Origin: CBDIDH01 sp965277595
GTDB taxonomy: Bacteria; Planctomycetota; Planctomycetia; Isosphaerales; Isosphaeraceae
Assembly: GCA_965277595.1 (NCBI GenBank)
Contig: CBDIDH010000002.1
Span: 3,720,001-3,784,000, forward strand
Direction: 5' to 3'
DNA length: 64,000 nt
Positions 9,006 through 18,212 of the stretch are shown piece after piece. The notes under the pieces were generated by a model, which had not been told where the DNA came from, did not search any database, and was given only the letters and a program-made list of their open reading frames with translations. A program made the translations under genes and the position numbers. Position 1 is the stretch's first letter, and every line of letters starts with the position of its first letter.

Positions 9006-9941
9006 TCAACGAGCACCCGGCTGGATTGGCAGGGCACCGGCTCCGGATCGCGCTCCGGCCGTGGTCGTTGACGTCGTTCCGTTGCCGAAGATCGGCACGC
9101 CGATCGACTTGATCGATCGGGCGGCGAAGCTGTATTGCAACATCGAGTTCAGAACCGTCTGGAACGGAGCGGCGAGACGGTCGATGAAGATCGTTCCGCG
9201 AATGATCGGGTCGCGGTAGACGACCAGGCGGTCGCCGGGCATGAGCTGATAGTTCGTCGTCGGGTCGCCGCCGCTGATGATCGCGGCCAGGTTGACCGGC
9301 AATTTTTGCTCGCAGCAGGCACCCGGCGGCGCGGGGCGAACCAGCCGGATGTTCGAGGGGGCCGCGGTGGCGATCAGGCCCCCAGCGAAGTTAATCGCGT
9401 CAAGAACGGTCTCGTTGCCCGTGATCGGCATCTTCCCCGGCGCGGCCACGTCGCCTTGAACGTAATAATACTTGCTATTATAAGCGGAGACGTCGACAAA
9501 GACCCGGTTCGAGTCCTTGGGCGCGATCTCCTTGTAAACGATCTCGCCGGTCTTCGGATCAGGAGCTTCTTCCGAGAGGCCGAGAACGGCATCCGGCAGG
9601 AACTTACGGAGATGAAGGACGATCTTCTCCTTGATCTCCTCAGTCGTCAGGCCCGCGACGTATACCTCGCCATAAAAGCCGAGCGAGATCTTGCCGTCGG
9701 GCCGGACCAGGCGCTCGCTGGTGATCGGCCGACCGGGCAGCGCTTCGAGAACCTCGACGATCAAGAGGTCAGGCGGCTCGACGACGTAGTCGGGCATGGA
9801 GACCTTGGTAAATTCGCGAGGCAGGTTGCTCTTCGCGATCTGTTCTTCCGGGGTCTTCACCGTCTGGCAGCCGCAGGCCAAGGCGACTGCCAGAGCCAAC
9901 AGCCAGCCGGGACGGCGGTGTACGAGCCTCGTGCGATCCAT
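9006..9941 (-). CDS. Wza-type polysaccharide export lipoprotein (SLBB domains)
   Basis: The 311-aa protein starts with a lipoprotein signal (LLALAVALACGC, lipidated Cys near residue 25). The Poly_export domain follows (YVVEPPDLLIVEVLEALPG, LVRPDGKISLGFYGEVYVAGLT), then an SLBB-like unit (YYVQGDVAAPGKMPITG, VLDAINFAGGL) and a second around YQLMPGDRLVVYRDP. This is the domain order of outer-membrane polysaccharide export proteins. No Wzc or flippase gene is adjacent, so it is either an orphan or works with genes elsewhere. A strong terminator follows. Confidence 0.88.
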   Translation of the reverse strand: MDRTRLVHRRPGWLLALAVALACGCQTVKTPEEQIAKSNLPREFTKVSMPDYVVEPPDLLIVEVLEALPGRPITSERLVRPDGKISLGFYGEVYVAGLTTEEIKEKIVLHLRKFLPDAVLGLSEEAPDPKTGEIVYKEIAPKDSNRVFVDVSAYNSKYYYVQGDVAAPGKMPITGNETVLDAINFAGGLIATAAPSNIRLVRPAPPGACCEQKLPVNLAAIISGGDPTTNYQLMPGDRLVVYRDPIIRGTIFIDRLAAPFQTVLNSMLQYSFAARSIKSIGVPIFGNGTTSTTTAGARSGAGALPIQPGAR

Positions 9942-10189
9942 GCGAAACTCCTTACCAGCACCCCGCGACTCGCAAAAAGGGCCGGGCTAACCTCGAAGGT
10001 CGGCCGCTTTTCCCCTGTTGCTGTCCCGGTTCGTCACCGCGGGCACGTTCCCGAAGATCTTCAACCCGATCCCCACGCCACCGCGAGGAGGGTCGACCGG
10101 TCGTCCCTCCGTGGGCGATTCCGGTCTTGACACGACTTTAAATCGGCACGATCTCCGACAACCTCAAATCGAAAATGCCAATCGTGTCG

Positions 10190-10732
10190 TCAACGCCCGT
10201 TATTCGGAAAGTAGCGGCTTTGTCGGGCGTAGTACTGGCTCGTCCCCGCGCTCTTGGGCGTCGTCCGGCCAAAATAACGCGAAGCGGTCGCGCCGGGCGT
10301 GTTGGCACCTGTCGGACGCGTCCCGTTTTCATTCGCTTTCGAGGCCGCCGCGGCGGAGGCGGGCGTCTGGCCACGCGATGCGTTCGGGCCGCCGAGCTTG
10401 CCCGAGCCGATGCCCCCCCCCATCTGCTGCGCCGCGATGAAATAGAGCGCCGCGTTGCCGCTGGAAATCCCGGTCTGCGTCATGTACGGGTTCGTGAGGG
10501 GGTTGAGCATCGGGTTCGCGTAGGGATTTCCGGCCATCCCCAGCATTCCCATCGTCCCCGCGTTCTGCTGCGTTCCGGCCGCGTTTGCCGCGAGCATCGC
10601 CGCGCCGCCGCTTGGTGGCATCGGCGCGCCACCTCCAAAGAGTTGAGCCTTCGCACCCGAGGGGGCCAGGCCCAGGCCGAACGTCAGGACCCCCAGCGCA
10701 ACGATCCGTCGCCTCGCCTTGCTGCGTCCCAT
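10190..10732 (-). CDS. secreted Gly/Ala/Asn-rich protein of unknown function
   Basis: The start ATG at 10732 follows GGGAGGG and opens a signal peptide (MGRSKARRRIVALGVLTFG, cleavage near AKAQ). The mature part (about 150 aa) is low complexity, with repeated NPYxNPM-like motifs (GNPYANPMLNPLTNPYM) and Gly/Ala/Ser-rich runs, ending in a Tyr/Arg/Asn-rich tail (QYYARQSRYFPNNGR). I do not recognise a family with known function. Composition suggests a surface or periplasmic structural role. Confidence 0.65.
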   Translation of the reverse strand: MGRSKARRRIVALGVLTFGLGLAPSGAKAQLFGGGAPMPPSGGAAMLAANAAGTQQNAGTMGMLGMAGNPYANPMLNPLTNPYMTQTGISSGNAALYFIAAQQMGGGIGSGKLGGPNASRGQTPASAAAASKANENGTRPTGANTPGATASRYFGRTTPKSAGTSQYYARQSRYFPNNGR

Positions 10733-11069
10733 TGCCGCCCTCCCATCCTTTGAAGAGAGTTGGCCCCGATGGACCCGGTCGTGACTGCTTTGCTCGGTCA
10801 TCCCCATTCTTTTCGGCGCGAGGGCTTGTTGCGATTAACCCTTTCCCTCGCCGGATTCACCGGAACGTCCGGCTTACCCGGCAAACTCGTTTCACCCAGA
10901 TATCTTGAATCGCGTGAATCCCGGGCCTTGGCCGGATTGACCAGTTTCACTAGAGTCCGCAAGGGACGATGCCCGATCGAAACCAACGACGATGGAACCC
11001 AAAGGGCCGTGCGTTGAGCGAATCGGATTTCGGCGGCGGACCCCGATTTCCACAACCCGCGAGGCGAGG
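10733..11069. other. divergent intergenic region
   Basis: The region lies between two divergent secreted-protein genes. It holds short imperfect repeats of CCGGA (10850-10885) but no gene or clear promoter that I can support. Confidence 0.4.
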
Positions 11070-11861
11070 ATGCGGACACGATCACGGAGGCAGGACGGGT
11101 GGGCACTTGCGGCGGCGCTCGCGTTTATCGCGGGTGTGCCGGCCGTTTCCCACGCGCAGCAGAGCGGGCTGTTCCCCCTGGCGCCGATCAAGCGGCAGCG
11201 AACGCCTTGCATCATGGAAGACCCGGTCTACCGGATGTACCGTCAGCAGTTCTACGGATATCATCCGACCTGCTGGCGGAAGTTCCCCCCCGGCTGGGGC
11301 TGCCCGAGTCCCGAGGCCCCCAATCCCGCGGCCTCCTTCGCGGTGATTCCCCGCGACAAGCCCCCCGCGGACGTCAACACCGAGGGCCAGCCCGAAGCCG
11401 CCCCCGGCGCCATGCCCGATGAACCTCTTCCCAGCCCTGGAGCCGGCTCCGGCACGCCCGCCCGGCCCCCCGCGAACCCCAACAACCTGCCGCCGCTTCC
11501 GCCAGGCGATCGTTCCCCTTTTGATCTCGACACCAAGCCGACCACGCCTCCCGCCGGTGGCGCGACTCCTCCCGCGACGCCCCCCGGCGGTCTTGGCGTC
11601 AAGGACGAGGCCCCGGCCGTTGAACCCGCTGCGCCCGTGAACGTCCCGGCGTCGTCGACCGCCCCCAGCGCCTCGACCTCGGCCCCGGCTTCCAATCCTG
11701 GCGGCGATCTACCCGTGCTCGCGCTTCCCGACCCGACGACGCCCGTTCCCGCGACCTTCGGCGTGGCCAATCCCCAGCCGACGGCGTACAACGCCCCCGC
11801 CCAGGCCCCTCGCCGGGCCGGTCTGCTTGGCAACCTCTTCGGCGGGAACAGCCGCCGCTGA
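11070..11861 (+). CDS. secreted Pro/Ala-rich protein
   Basis: The ATG at 11070 is preceded by GAGGCGAGG and starts a signal peptide (WALAAALAFIAGVPAVSHAQ); the upstream in-frame ATG at 10992 would bury it. The 263-aa protein has a small ordered N-terminal motif, YRMYRQQFYGYHPTCWRKFP followed by PGWGCPSPEAPNP, with two Cys residues, and then about 180 residues rich in Pro, Ala and Thr. The Cys/Trp motif recurs, as I recall, in secreted planctomycete proteins. No function is known. Confidence 0.65.
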   Translation: MRTRSRRQDGWALAAALAFIAGVPAVSHAQQSGLFPLAPIKRQRTPCIMEDPVYRMYRQQFYGYHPTCWRKFPPGWGCPSPEAPNPAASFAVIPRDKPPADVNTEGQPEAAPGAMPDEPLPSPGAGSGTPARPPANPNNLPPLPPGDRSPFDLDTKPTTPPAGGATPPATPPGGLGVKDEAPAVEPAAPVNVPASSTAPSASTSAPASNPGGDLPVLALPDPTTPVPATFGVANPQPTAYNAPAQAPRRAGLLGNLFGGNSRR

Positions 11862-11895
11862 TTTCGTTGACGTCAGACTCACTCGATTCCCGACC

Positions 11896-11935
11896 GACCC
11901 GCGCCGGCTCACGGAAACGTGATCCCGCGCGGGTC
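11896..11935 (+). terminator. possible terminator hairpin
   Basis: GACCCGCGC (11896-11904) pairs perfectly with GCGCGGGTC (11927-11935), followed by CTTGTGTTT. It lies 35 bases past the stop of the Pro/Ala-rich protein gene. The U-tract is weak. Confidence 0.5.
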
Positions 11936-11952
11936 CTTGTGTTTCGGAAGAG

Positions 11953-12050
11953 ATGACCGATGACCGATGACCAATGGTCAAATTCCTCGGTCAGTGGTCA
12001 TGATCGATGCCCAAACGTCAAATTCCTCGGTCCTTGGTCCTCGGTCCTTC
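11953..12050. repeat. TGACCGA-heptamer palindromic element, copy A (ends lost)
   Basis: The left side carries GACCGATGACCGATGACC and the right side GGTCCTTGGTCCTCGGTCC, with two internal TCAAATTCCTCGGTC segments. The GGAGGATTGCAAAGTC-type ends of better copies are not recognisable here, so it is a decayed or partial copy. Confidence 0.75.
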
Positions 12051-12240
12051 CCAGAAACGTCCCAGCAATCCTCACGGTTCCAGAGTCACGTATCGCCCCG
12101 CGCGCGAGCCAATCGGTTAGAATGTTCGAGACAAAGCGCGGCGACGTTCCGCAATGGACGGTCCCGGCGCGCGAAGAATGTAACGTGACCTCCTTCTGTA
12201 TCCGGCTTCACCTTTCAGGCCCCGAGGATCATTCGACGCG

Positions 12241-13818
12241 ATGCGAGCACCCCGGATCTTCGTGCCGATGGTCCTGGTCGTGGTGGCGATCGCCTCGACC
12301 GCCTGGCTCCTCGTCACCGTCATTGACATGCACGACCGCCTGGCGAAGCACTCCGATGCGCTCGCCCTGATCTTCATCGCCGTCTCGGGACTCACGGCGC
12401 TTGTCTCCACGGGAACCACGATCCGGTTCTTCTGGAAGCTTAACCATGTCCCGCCGCCGCCCGTCCAGGCTCCCGAAGACGTCGTCAAGGCCGCCGAGGT
12501 CCAGGCCGAGAAGGCCGAAGGCGTGATCAGTCTCGTCAAGGACGAGTCCGCCCGCCTTGACCTCCAGCACGAGCTTGCCGCGATCCGCGCCGATCGCCAG
12601 GCGAGGCGGTTCCACGTCGTCGTTTTTGGGACCGGCTCGGCGGGCAAGACCTCGCTGATCAATGCCCTTCTCGGCCGCGAGGTCGGCAAGACCGACCCCT
12701 TGATCGGCACGACCCGGCACGGCGAGACCCACACCCAGACGATCGACGGCGTTGACGGCACGGTCGTCCTGACCGACACTCCCGGCCTTTCCGAGATCGG
12801 CTCAGGCGGCCTCGACCGCGAGCGCGAGGCCCGCGACCTCGCCGCGCGGGCCGATCTCCTTATTTTCGTCGTCGACCATGATCTGATCCGCTCGGAATAT
12901 GAGCCGCTGATTGCGCTCGCCCGCCAGGGGAAACGGTCGATCCTCGCCCTCAATAAGTGCGATCGCCTTTCCGATTCCGACCGCGCCGATATCCTCGCCA
13001 AGCTCCGCCAGCGATTGAGTGGCGTTGTCCCCTCGGCCGACATCGTCGCCGTCTCGGCCTCGCCCCGGCCGACCCTGGTTCGGATCACGAACGCCGACGG
13101 CACGACCTCGAACGTCTACGAGGTTGAGCCCGCCAGCGTCGACGCCCTTGAAGACCGGATCGCCGCGCTGCTCGAACGCGAGGGCGATTCCCTCCGAGCG
13201 GGGAACTTGTTGCTCCGCGCTCATCTGATCGGCAAGCGTGCCCAGGACGTTCTCGCCCGCGAGCGCGACATCCGCGCCCAGTCGGTTGTCGACAAGTTCC
13301 AGTGGATGACCGCCGCCACGGTCTTCACCAACCCAATCCCCGCGCTCGACCTGATGGCCACGGCCGCCGTGCAGTATCAGATGATCTCGGAACTCGCGGC
13401 GGTTTACGGCGTCGAGTTGACGACCGCGCACCTTCGGATGATCGGTACGCAGATGGTCCAGATGCTCTTGAAGCTCGGCATGGTTGAGGCGACGACCTCG
13501 CTGGTGGCCGGTCTTTTCAAGTCCACGATGGTCGGCTACGCCGCCGGAGGCGCGGTGCAGTGCGTGTCGATGGCGTACCTGACCCACATCTCGGGCCTGA
13601 CCTTTCGCGAATACTTTTCCCGAGGCCAGAACTGGGGCGACGGCGGGATGCAAGCCGCTCTCGTCCGCCAGTTTGACCTCAACAGCCGCGCCGAGTTCCT
13701 TCAGGAGTTCGCCAAACAGGCCTTTGACAAGGTTATCAGCCGCGCCATCAAGGGCAAAGGCAAGGATAAAGACAAGGACAAAGGCAAGGAAGAGGCCGCG
13801 AGCAACAAGGGAGCCTGA
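12241..13818 (+). CDS. membrane-associated Era-like GTPase with DUF697 domain (first of two)
   Basis: The 525-aa protein has two N-terminal membrane helices (IFVPMVLVVVAIAS and LALIFIAVSGLTALVS), a short coiled region, then a G domain from about residue 120: G1 FGTGSAGKTSLINALLG, G3 DTPGLSE, G4 NKCD. The C-terminal half (TVFTNPIPALDLMATAAVQY) matches the DUF697 region found behind Era/YcjF-like GTPases. The tail is a Lys/Asp repeat (KGKDKDKDKGKEE). It is followed after 2 bases by the Uma2 gene, and a paralogue lies at 16101-17492, so the cluster is probably one operon. Confidence 0.85.
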   Translation: MRAPRIFVPMVLVVVAIASTAWLLVTVIDMHDRLAKHSDALALIFIAVSGLTALVSTGTTIRFFWKLNHVPPPPVQAPEDVVKAAEVQAEKAEGVISLVKDESARLDLQHELAAIRADRQARRFHVVVFGTGSAGKTSLINALLGREVGKTDPLIGTTRHGETHTQTIDGVDGTVVLTDTPGLSEIGSGGLDREREARDLAARADLLIFVVDHDLIRSEYEPLIALARQGKRSILALNKCDRLSDSDRADILAKLRQRLSGVVPSADIVAVSASPRPTLVRITNADGTTSNVYEVEPASVDALEDRIAALLEREGDSLRAGNLLLRAHLIGKRAQDVLARERDIRAQSVVDKFQWMTAATVFTNPIPALDLMATAAVQYQMISELAAVYGVELTTAHLRMIGTQMVQMLLKLGMVEATTSLVAGLFKSTMVGYAAGGAVQCVSMAYLTHISGLTFREYFSRGQNWGDGGMQAALVRQFDLNSRAEFLQEFAKQAFDKVISRAIKGKGKDKDKDKGKEEAASNKGA

Positions 13819-13820
13819 GA

Positions 13821-14528
13821 ATGCCCACGACCACGACTCAGGAAGACCAGACCGCGAGCCCGCCCTTGACGCCGAAGCGTCTCGGCGGCGACCGCTGGGT
13901 GCGGATTCCCGCAACCTGGGGCGTTTATCTCCAACTTCTCAAGTCGAGAGGCGATGACCCAAAACCAAGGTATACCTTCATCAACCAGAGGCTGACGATC
14001 TTGTCACCAGGACCGTCTCACGAAGCGAGAAAAAAACGAGTCGGATATTTTATTGAAGAAATGTTCCAGAGCCTCAAGATCCGGTTTCAGCCTTACGGCG
14101 GCGTCACTCTCTTGAGACGAGAGAAGTTTCGCGCGGGGACGGAAGGTGATGACTGCTATTATCTGAACAATATCGCAGCCGTCCGCGGCAAGCATGAATT
14201 CATCATGGGCCGCGATCCGGCCCCGGACCTCGCGGTTGAGGTTGTCATCTCTCATTCGGAAGCTGACGCTCTTGCCGCGTACGCGCTCTTCGGCGTCCGC
14301 GAGGTCTGGGTATGCAAACGCTTCGAGGTCGTTTTTCTCGTCCTCGGCCCCGATGGCAAGTACACCCTTTCGCCAACAAGCGCTTGCCTGCCCTTTCTCA
14401 GTTCCGAGGAGTTGACCCCCTGGATCTACCGTGACGACGTGCCCGACGAATTCTCGGTTCGGGAACTCTTCCGCGCCTGGGTCGTTGAAACCCTCGCCCC
14501 CCGGCCTCGGCCCCAACCCCCCCGGTGA
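13821..14528 (+). CDS. Uma2-family (DUF820) restriction-like endonuclease
   Basis: The 235-aa protein has the PD-(D/E)XK-like core of the Uma2 family: a PDLAVEVVIS strand (acidic pair), then HSEADALAAYALFGVREVWV, in which the usual Lys position is less clear. A region GPSHEARKKRVGYFIEEM precedes it. Uma2 proteins are abundant in planctomycetes and cyanobacteria; their substrates are not known. It starts 2 bases after the GTPase stop. Confidence 0.75.
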   Translation: MPTTTTQEDQTASPPLTPKRLGGDRWVRIPATWGVYLQLLKSRGDDPKPRYTFINQRLTILSPGPSHEARKKRVGYFIEEMFQSLKIRFQPYGGVTLLRREKFRAGTEGDDCYYLNNIAAVRGKHEFIMGRDPAPDLAVEVVISHSEADALAAYALFGVREVWVCKRFEVVFLVLGPDGKYTLSPTSACLPFLSSEELTPWIYRDDVPDEFSVRELFRAWVVETLAPRPRPQPPR

Positions 14529-14531
14529 GCG

Positions 14532-14723
14532 TTGAACGATCAATACCTCTACGCAATTATTGACGAGCACGGCGGCTGCTGGATTGTCGTCGATGACGGA
14601 ACCGAGAAGGTGGCGGGCCTGCCGTCGCTCTTGCGCCAAGGCTGGAAGCCGATCCGCGAGACGCCTTTTGTCACCGAGCGAAACGCCTTTGTCTACATCC
14701 TGATCTGTCTGGAACGAGTCTAA
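14532..14723 (+). CDS. small hypothetical protein
   Basis: This 63-aa frame uses a TTG start at 14532, three bases after the stop of the Uma2 gene and preceded by GGTGAG; its stop abuts the amidase ATG. The sequence (YLYAIIDEHGGCWIVVDDG, then PIRETPF, FVYILICLERV) looks like a compact beta-rich domain. I do not recognise a family. Tight packing on both sides argues that it is a real gene. Confidence 0.6.
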   Translation: MNDQYLYAIIDEHGGCWIVVDDGTEKVAGLPSLLRQGWKPIRETPFVTERNAFVYILICLERV

Positions 14724-16097
14724 ATGATGTCCACCCCCTTGCGGCTCTTTCCCGATGAGAACGAGACGATCGCGGGCGTCGGCGCCTTGATTCGCTCGAG
14801 CAAGACCTCGTGCGCGGCGGTTCTGGAACACTGTTTCCACCAGATTGACCTCTGGGATGACAAGGTTCGCGCCTGGGTCATCGTCGACCGCGCCGGGGCG
14901 ATGCATCAGGCCCGCGCTCTTGATGCCGAACTCGCCGAGGGTCAATGTCGCGGCCCGCTGCATGGGATTCCGATCGGGATCAAGGACATCATCAATGTCG
15001 CCGGCCTTCCCACCGGGGCCGGCTTCCGCCCCTGGCGCGACCCCCTGGCGGATCAGGACGCCGACGTCGTGGCCCGGCTCCGACGTGGCGGCGCGGTGAT
15101 CCTCGGCAAGACCGTGACGACACAGTTCGCCTGGATCGACCCGCCCGTGACCCGTAATCCCTGGAACCTCGACCGCACCCCCGGCGGTTCCTCCAGCGGA
15201 TCGGCCGCCGCCGTGGCAACGGGAATGTGCCTCGGCGCGATCGGCACGCAGACGGGGGGTTCGATCATCCGGCCGGCCTCGTTTTGCGGGGTTGCCGGTT
15301 ACAAACCCCCGTTCGGGCTCGTCTCGACAGACGGCATCGAGCCTCTCTCTGCCTCGCTCGATCACCCCGGCCCGATCGCCCGAACCGCGGGCGATCTCCG
15401 CCTGATCTTCGACCTGATCCGTAACGACGTCGAACTCGACGCCTCGGAAGAACCCGCCGACCTCTCGCTCGCGGCGATCGATTTTGCGGTGGAGCGGCGA
15501 CTGAATCCCCGCGTATCGCCTCCAACCTTGCACCGCCCGCGCGCTCTTTTTGACCGCCGCGCCGATCCCGTCATGCTCGACCAGTTTGAAAAGACACTCG
15601 GCATCCTCGCCGACGCGGGCGCCCGGATCGTCGATCTTGACGAACGCCTGATCGATTTCGAGGGCATTCTCACCCGGCACCGCCTCATCATGGCCGCCGA
15701 GGCCGCCGCCGGGCACGAATCGCGATACGCCGAACATCGCGACGCCTACGCCCCACACATCGGGGCGCTGATCGAGGAGGGCCTGACCATCCTCGCGACC
15801 TCTTACGTCCGTTGCAAGCGGGACTGGGAGCAGGAGCCGATCGTTGAAGGCATCGTCGTGACCCCGGCGACCGTCGGCACCGCCCCCGACATCGCGACGA
15901 CCGGAAACCCTTGCTTCAACTCCCCCTTCAGCTTTCTCGGCTGGCCGACCCTCTCGATCCCCTTCGGCCTCGCGCCGGACGGCCTTCCCCTGGCGCTCCA
16001 GCTTGCAAAAAGCGTTTACACCGACGAAAGCCTTTTTGAAACGGCCCGATGGTGCGAAGAGGCGATCCGTCGCGCCTCCCGCTCGGGGAACCTATAA
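14724..16097 (+). CDS. amidase signature family enzyme
   Basis: The 457-aa protein has the amidase signature: catalytic Lys in GIPIGIKDIINVAG, the Gly/Ser-rich stretch TPGGSSSGSAAAVATGM, and the nucleophile region GTQTGGSIIRPASFCGVAGYK. The triad Ser-cisSer-Lys is thus present. Members hydrolyse amides or form GatA of the Glu-tRNA(Gln) amidotransferase. GatB/GatC genes are absent here and the C-terminal half differs from GatA, so a stand-alone amidohydrolase is more likely. Two ATGs, 14724 and 14727, are possible starts. Confidence 0.85.
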   Translation: MMSTPLRLFPDENETIAGVGALIRSSKTSCAAVLEHCFHQIDLWDDKVRAWVIVDRAGAMHQARALDAELAEGQCRGPLHGIPIGIKDIINVAGLPTGAGFRPWRDPLADQDADVVARLRRGGAVILGKTVTTQFAWIDPPVTRNPWNLDRTPGGSSSGSAAAVATGMCLGAIGTQTGGSIIRPASFCGVAGYKPPFGLVSTDGIEPLSASLDHPGPIARTAGDLRLIFDLIRNDVELDASEEPADLSLAAIDFAVERRLNPRVSPPTLHRPRALFDRRADPVMLDQFEKTLGILADAGARIVDLDERLIDFEGILTRHRLIMAAEAAAGHESRYAEHRDAYAPHIGALIEEGLTILATSYVRCKRDWEQEPIVEGIVVTPATVGTAPDIATTGNPCFNSPFSFLGWPTLSIPFGLAPDGLPLALQLAKSVYTDESLFETARWCEEAIRRASRSGNL

Positions 16098-16100
16098 ACC

Positions 16101-17492
16101 ATGAACCATCCCGAACTTGACCCCGCGTTCAACGCCATGCTTGAAGACCTGGAAAACGCCGACGGTCCCGACCTCGTCGCTCGCGCCCGCGAGAGTCTCG
16201 ACGAGACCCTCGCCGGGCTCAAGCTCACCGCCGCCGAGGAACAGGCGATGGCCGAGGAATTGCGGCAACTCCGCGACCTCAGCCAGAAGCTTGACGACAA
16301 CAGCATCGAGATCGCCGCCTTTGGGATGGTCAGCCGGGGCAAGTCCTCGGTTCTTAACGCCCTGCTCGGCCGCGACGTCTTCAAGACCGGCACGACCCAC
16401 GGCACGACCGTCGTCCGTAACTCCGAGCGCTGGGAACAACAGGTCACCGCCGAACGCCCCGGCCTCGGCGGCGCCTTGCTCACGCTGGTGGATACCCCCG
16501 GCATCGACGAGGTCGGCGGCGAAGGGCGCGAGACGCTCGCGCGCGACGTTGCCCGACATGCCGATTTGATTCTCTTCGTCGTCTCCAGCGACATGCAGCG
16601 CGTCGAGATCGAGGCCCTCTCGCAACTCCGCGAGGCCCAGAAACCGATCATCCTCGTTTTCAACCAGATCGATCGCTATCCCGACGCCGACCGCGACCAG
16701 ATTTACAACGCGATCAAGGACCAGCGCGTGCGGACCCTGATCCGCCCCGAAGACGTCGTCATGACCGCCGCGCGTCCCGACCCCTTCAAGGTCAAGATCC
16801 AGCTTCCCGACGGCACCAGCACGATTCAGTGGGAACACCCCGCCCCCGTGATCGAACCTCTCAAAATTCGCATCCTCGATGTCCTCGAACGCGAAGGCAA
16901 GGCACTCGTCGCGCTCAATACCCTGCTGATGGCCGGTGACCTCCATGAAGAAATCGTCGCGCACAAGCTCCGCATCCGCGAGGACGCCGCCAATCGCCTC
17001 ATCTGGAATTTCGCGCTCGCCAAGGGAGCGGCCGTCGGCCTGAACCCGATCCCCGTCGCCGACATGGCCGGCGGCCTCGCCGTCGACGTCGCCATGATCG
17101 TCGCCTTGAGCAAGGTCTACGGCATTCCCTTGACCCGCAAGACGGCCGTCGGCCTCGTCCGCGAAATGATGATCGCGCTCGGGGCTCTGGGAATGGTCGA
17201 GGTCGCCACCCGACTCGTCGCCAGCGGCGTTCGCGCCTCGCTCGCGGGCCTGACGGTCTTCACGGGTGGTCTTGCACTCCTCGGCTACGGTGCCGTGGCC
17301 CTGGCGATCGGTGGATCAGCGGCGACGACCTCCTACGTGCTCGGGCACGGAGCGAAGGTCTATCTGAAACAGGGGTGCCAGTGGGGTCCGCGCGGAATCA
17401 AGACCGTGATTCAACAGATCGTCAGCGAGGCCAAGGCCGACTCGGTGATTGATCGCCTTCGCGACGACCTGAAAACGCGGATCATCAAATAA
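16101..17492 (+). CDS. Era-like GTPase with DUF697 domain (second of two)
   Basis: The 463-aa protein has G1 FGMVSRGKSSVLNALLG, G3 DTPGIDEVGG and G4 NQID, an N-terminal coiled segment (AEEQAMAEELRQLRDLSQK) and a DUF697-type C-terminal half with hydrophobic helices (LNPIPVADMAGGLAVDVAMI, GGLALLGYGAVALAIG). Unlike its paralogue at 12241 it lacks N-terminal membrane helices. It starts 3 bases past the amidase stop and its own stop overlaps the next start. Such pairs probably act as membrane-bound molecular switches; the partner is not known. Confidence 0.85.
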   Translation: MNHPELDPAFNAMLEDLENADGPDLVARARESLDETLAGLKLTAAEEQAMAEELRQLRDLSQKLDDNSIEIAAFGMVSRGKSSVLNALLGRDVFKTGTTHGTTVVRNSERWEQQVTAERPGLGGALLTLVDTPGIDEVGGEGRETLARDVARHADLILFVVSSDMQRVEIEALSQLREAQKPIILVFNQIDRYPDADRDQIYNAIKDQRVRTLIRPEDVVMTAARPDPFKVKIQLPDGTSTIQWEHPAPVIEPLKIRILDVLEREGKALVALNTLLMAGDLHEEIVAHKLRIREDAANRLIWNFALAKGAAVGLNPIPVADMAGGLAVDVAMIVALSKVYGIPLTRKTAVGLVREMMIALGALGMVEVATRLVASGVRASLAGLTVFTGGLALLGYGAVALAIGGSAATTSYVLGHGAKVYLKQGCQWGPRGIKTVIQQIVSEAKADSVIDRLRDDLKTRIIK

Positions 17493-17917
17493 TGCTCGGC
17501 CGTTATCGCATTCCGCTTTTTGTTACGCTCGGTTTGATCGCGGTCGTTGCCGTGGTGGCGGCGACGGCCGTCTGGACGGCTCCCTCGCGCGATTCCGTCC
17601 GCGCCTATACCGATCTTCTCGCCGCCGCGAACCGTCAAGACGTCGACGCCGCCTCGCGGCTCTGTACAAAACGTTACACGCGGACGCACACCCTTCGACC
17701 GGCGCGGGACGGCGGTCTCGTGAACCTTCCGCGCAACATTCACAAGAATTTTCAGGTCTGGCGACACGGCCGCGACGTCTGGTTCTGTCCGAACCGCGAA
17801 GGCCCGATCTTCCAGTTCGTCCGCGAAGCCGGTTCCTGGCGGTTTGATGGCCCGGTTGGTCTCCTTCGCGGGCGGGGACAGGTCATTCCTTTCGAAGAGG
17901 TTGAGGCGAACCCTTGA
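17492..17917 (+). CDS. small membrane-anchored protein
   Basis: The ATG overlaps the preceding stop (TAATG). The 141-aa product has one N-terminal membrane helix (FVTLGLIAVVAVVAATAVW) and an exported domain of about 110 residues starting DSVRAYTDLLAAANRQD. That motif resembles NTF2-like or DUF4878-type lipoprotein domains that begin with a helix and hold a small cavity. It closes the five-gene GTPase/amidase cluster. Confidence 0.6.
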   Translation: MLGRYRIPLFVTLGLIAVVAVVAATAVWTAPSRDSVRAYTDLLAAANRQDVDAASRLCTKRYTRTHTLRPARDGGLVNLPRNIHKNFQVWRHGRDVWFCPNREGPIFQFVREAGSWRFDGPVGLLRGRGQVIPFEEVEANP

Positions 17918-17919
17918 TC

Positions 17920-18031
17920 CAGGAGGGTTGCAAGGTCGTGATCTTCGAGGACCAATGTCCGATGATTAAAAATCTGAATCCATCGGTCATCGGTCATTGG
18001 TCCTCGGTCCTGGGAACTTGCATTTCTCCAG
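17920..18031. repeat. TGACCGA-heptamer palindromic element, copy B
   Basis: The left end AGGAGGGTTGCAAGGTCGTG and right end GGGAACTTGCATTTCTCC are an imperfect inverted repeat. Between them are GAGGACCAATGTCCGATGA and ATCGGTCATCGGTCATTGG arms. No flanking direct repeat is evident. Confidence 0.8.
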
Positions 18032-18212
18032 GCCCTCGCTCTCCGCCGATTGACAGCCGGACGCGGTCGGGTAGAATCGTCAACCGCGCCGACGCGGCAA
18101 AAGGGATCGTCGCGCGCCGGCCGAAGCGTCGCCGCGCGGCAAGAAGACAACAGGATGGACCCGCCCGAATCGCGGCCCGATTCGGTCGGCGGCCCCAAGG
18201 AGGATGACCTTG

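Noticed and set aside
8776..9219. Proteins with LCPLPFA or AKGKGQR repeats near the heptamer array
   Set aside because: A heptamer read in any frame gives a 7-residue periodic product. There is no start signal, and the frames run into the export lipoprotein gene in antisense.
12802..13914. 370-codon open frame on the minus strand
   Set aside because: It is the antisense shadow of the first DUF697 GTPase, which has clear G1, G3 and G4 motifs. The shadow has no motif or ribosome binding site.
14004..15758. 584-codon open frame on the minus strand
   Set aside because: It covers the Uma2 and amidase genes in antisense. High GC keeps such frames open; amidase and Uma2 motifs decide for the plus strand.
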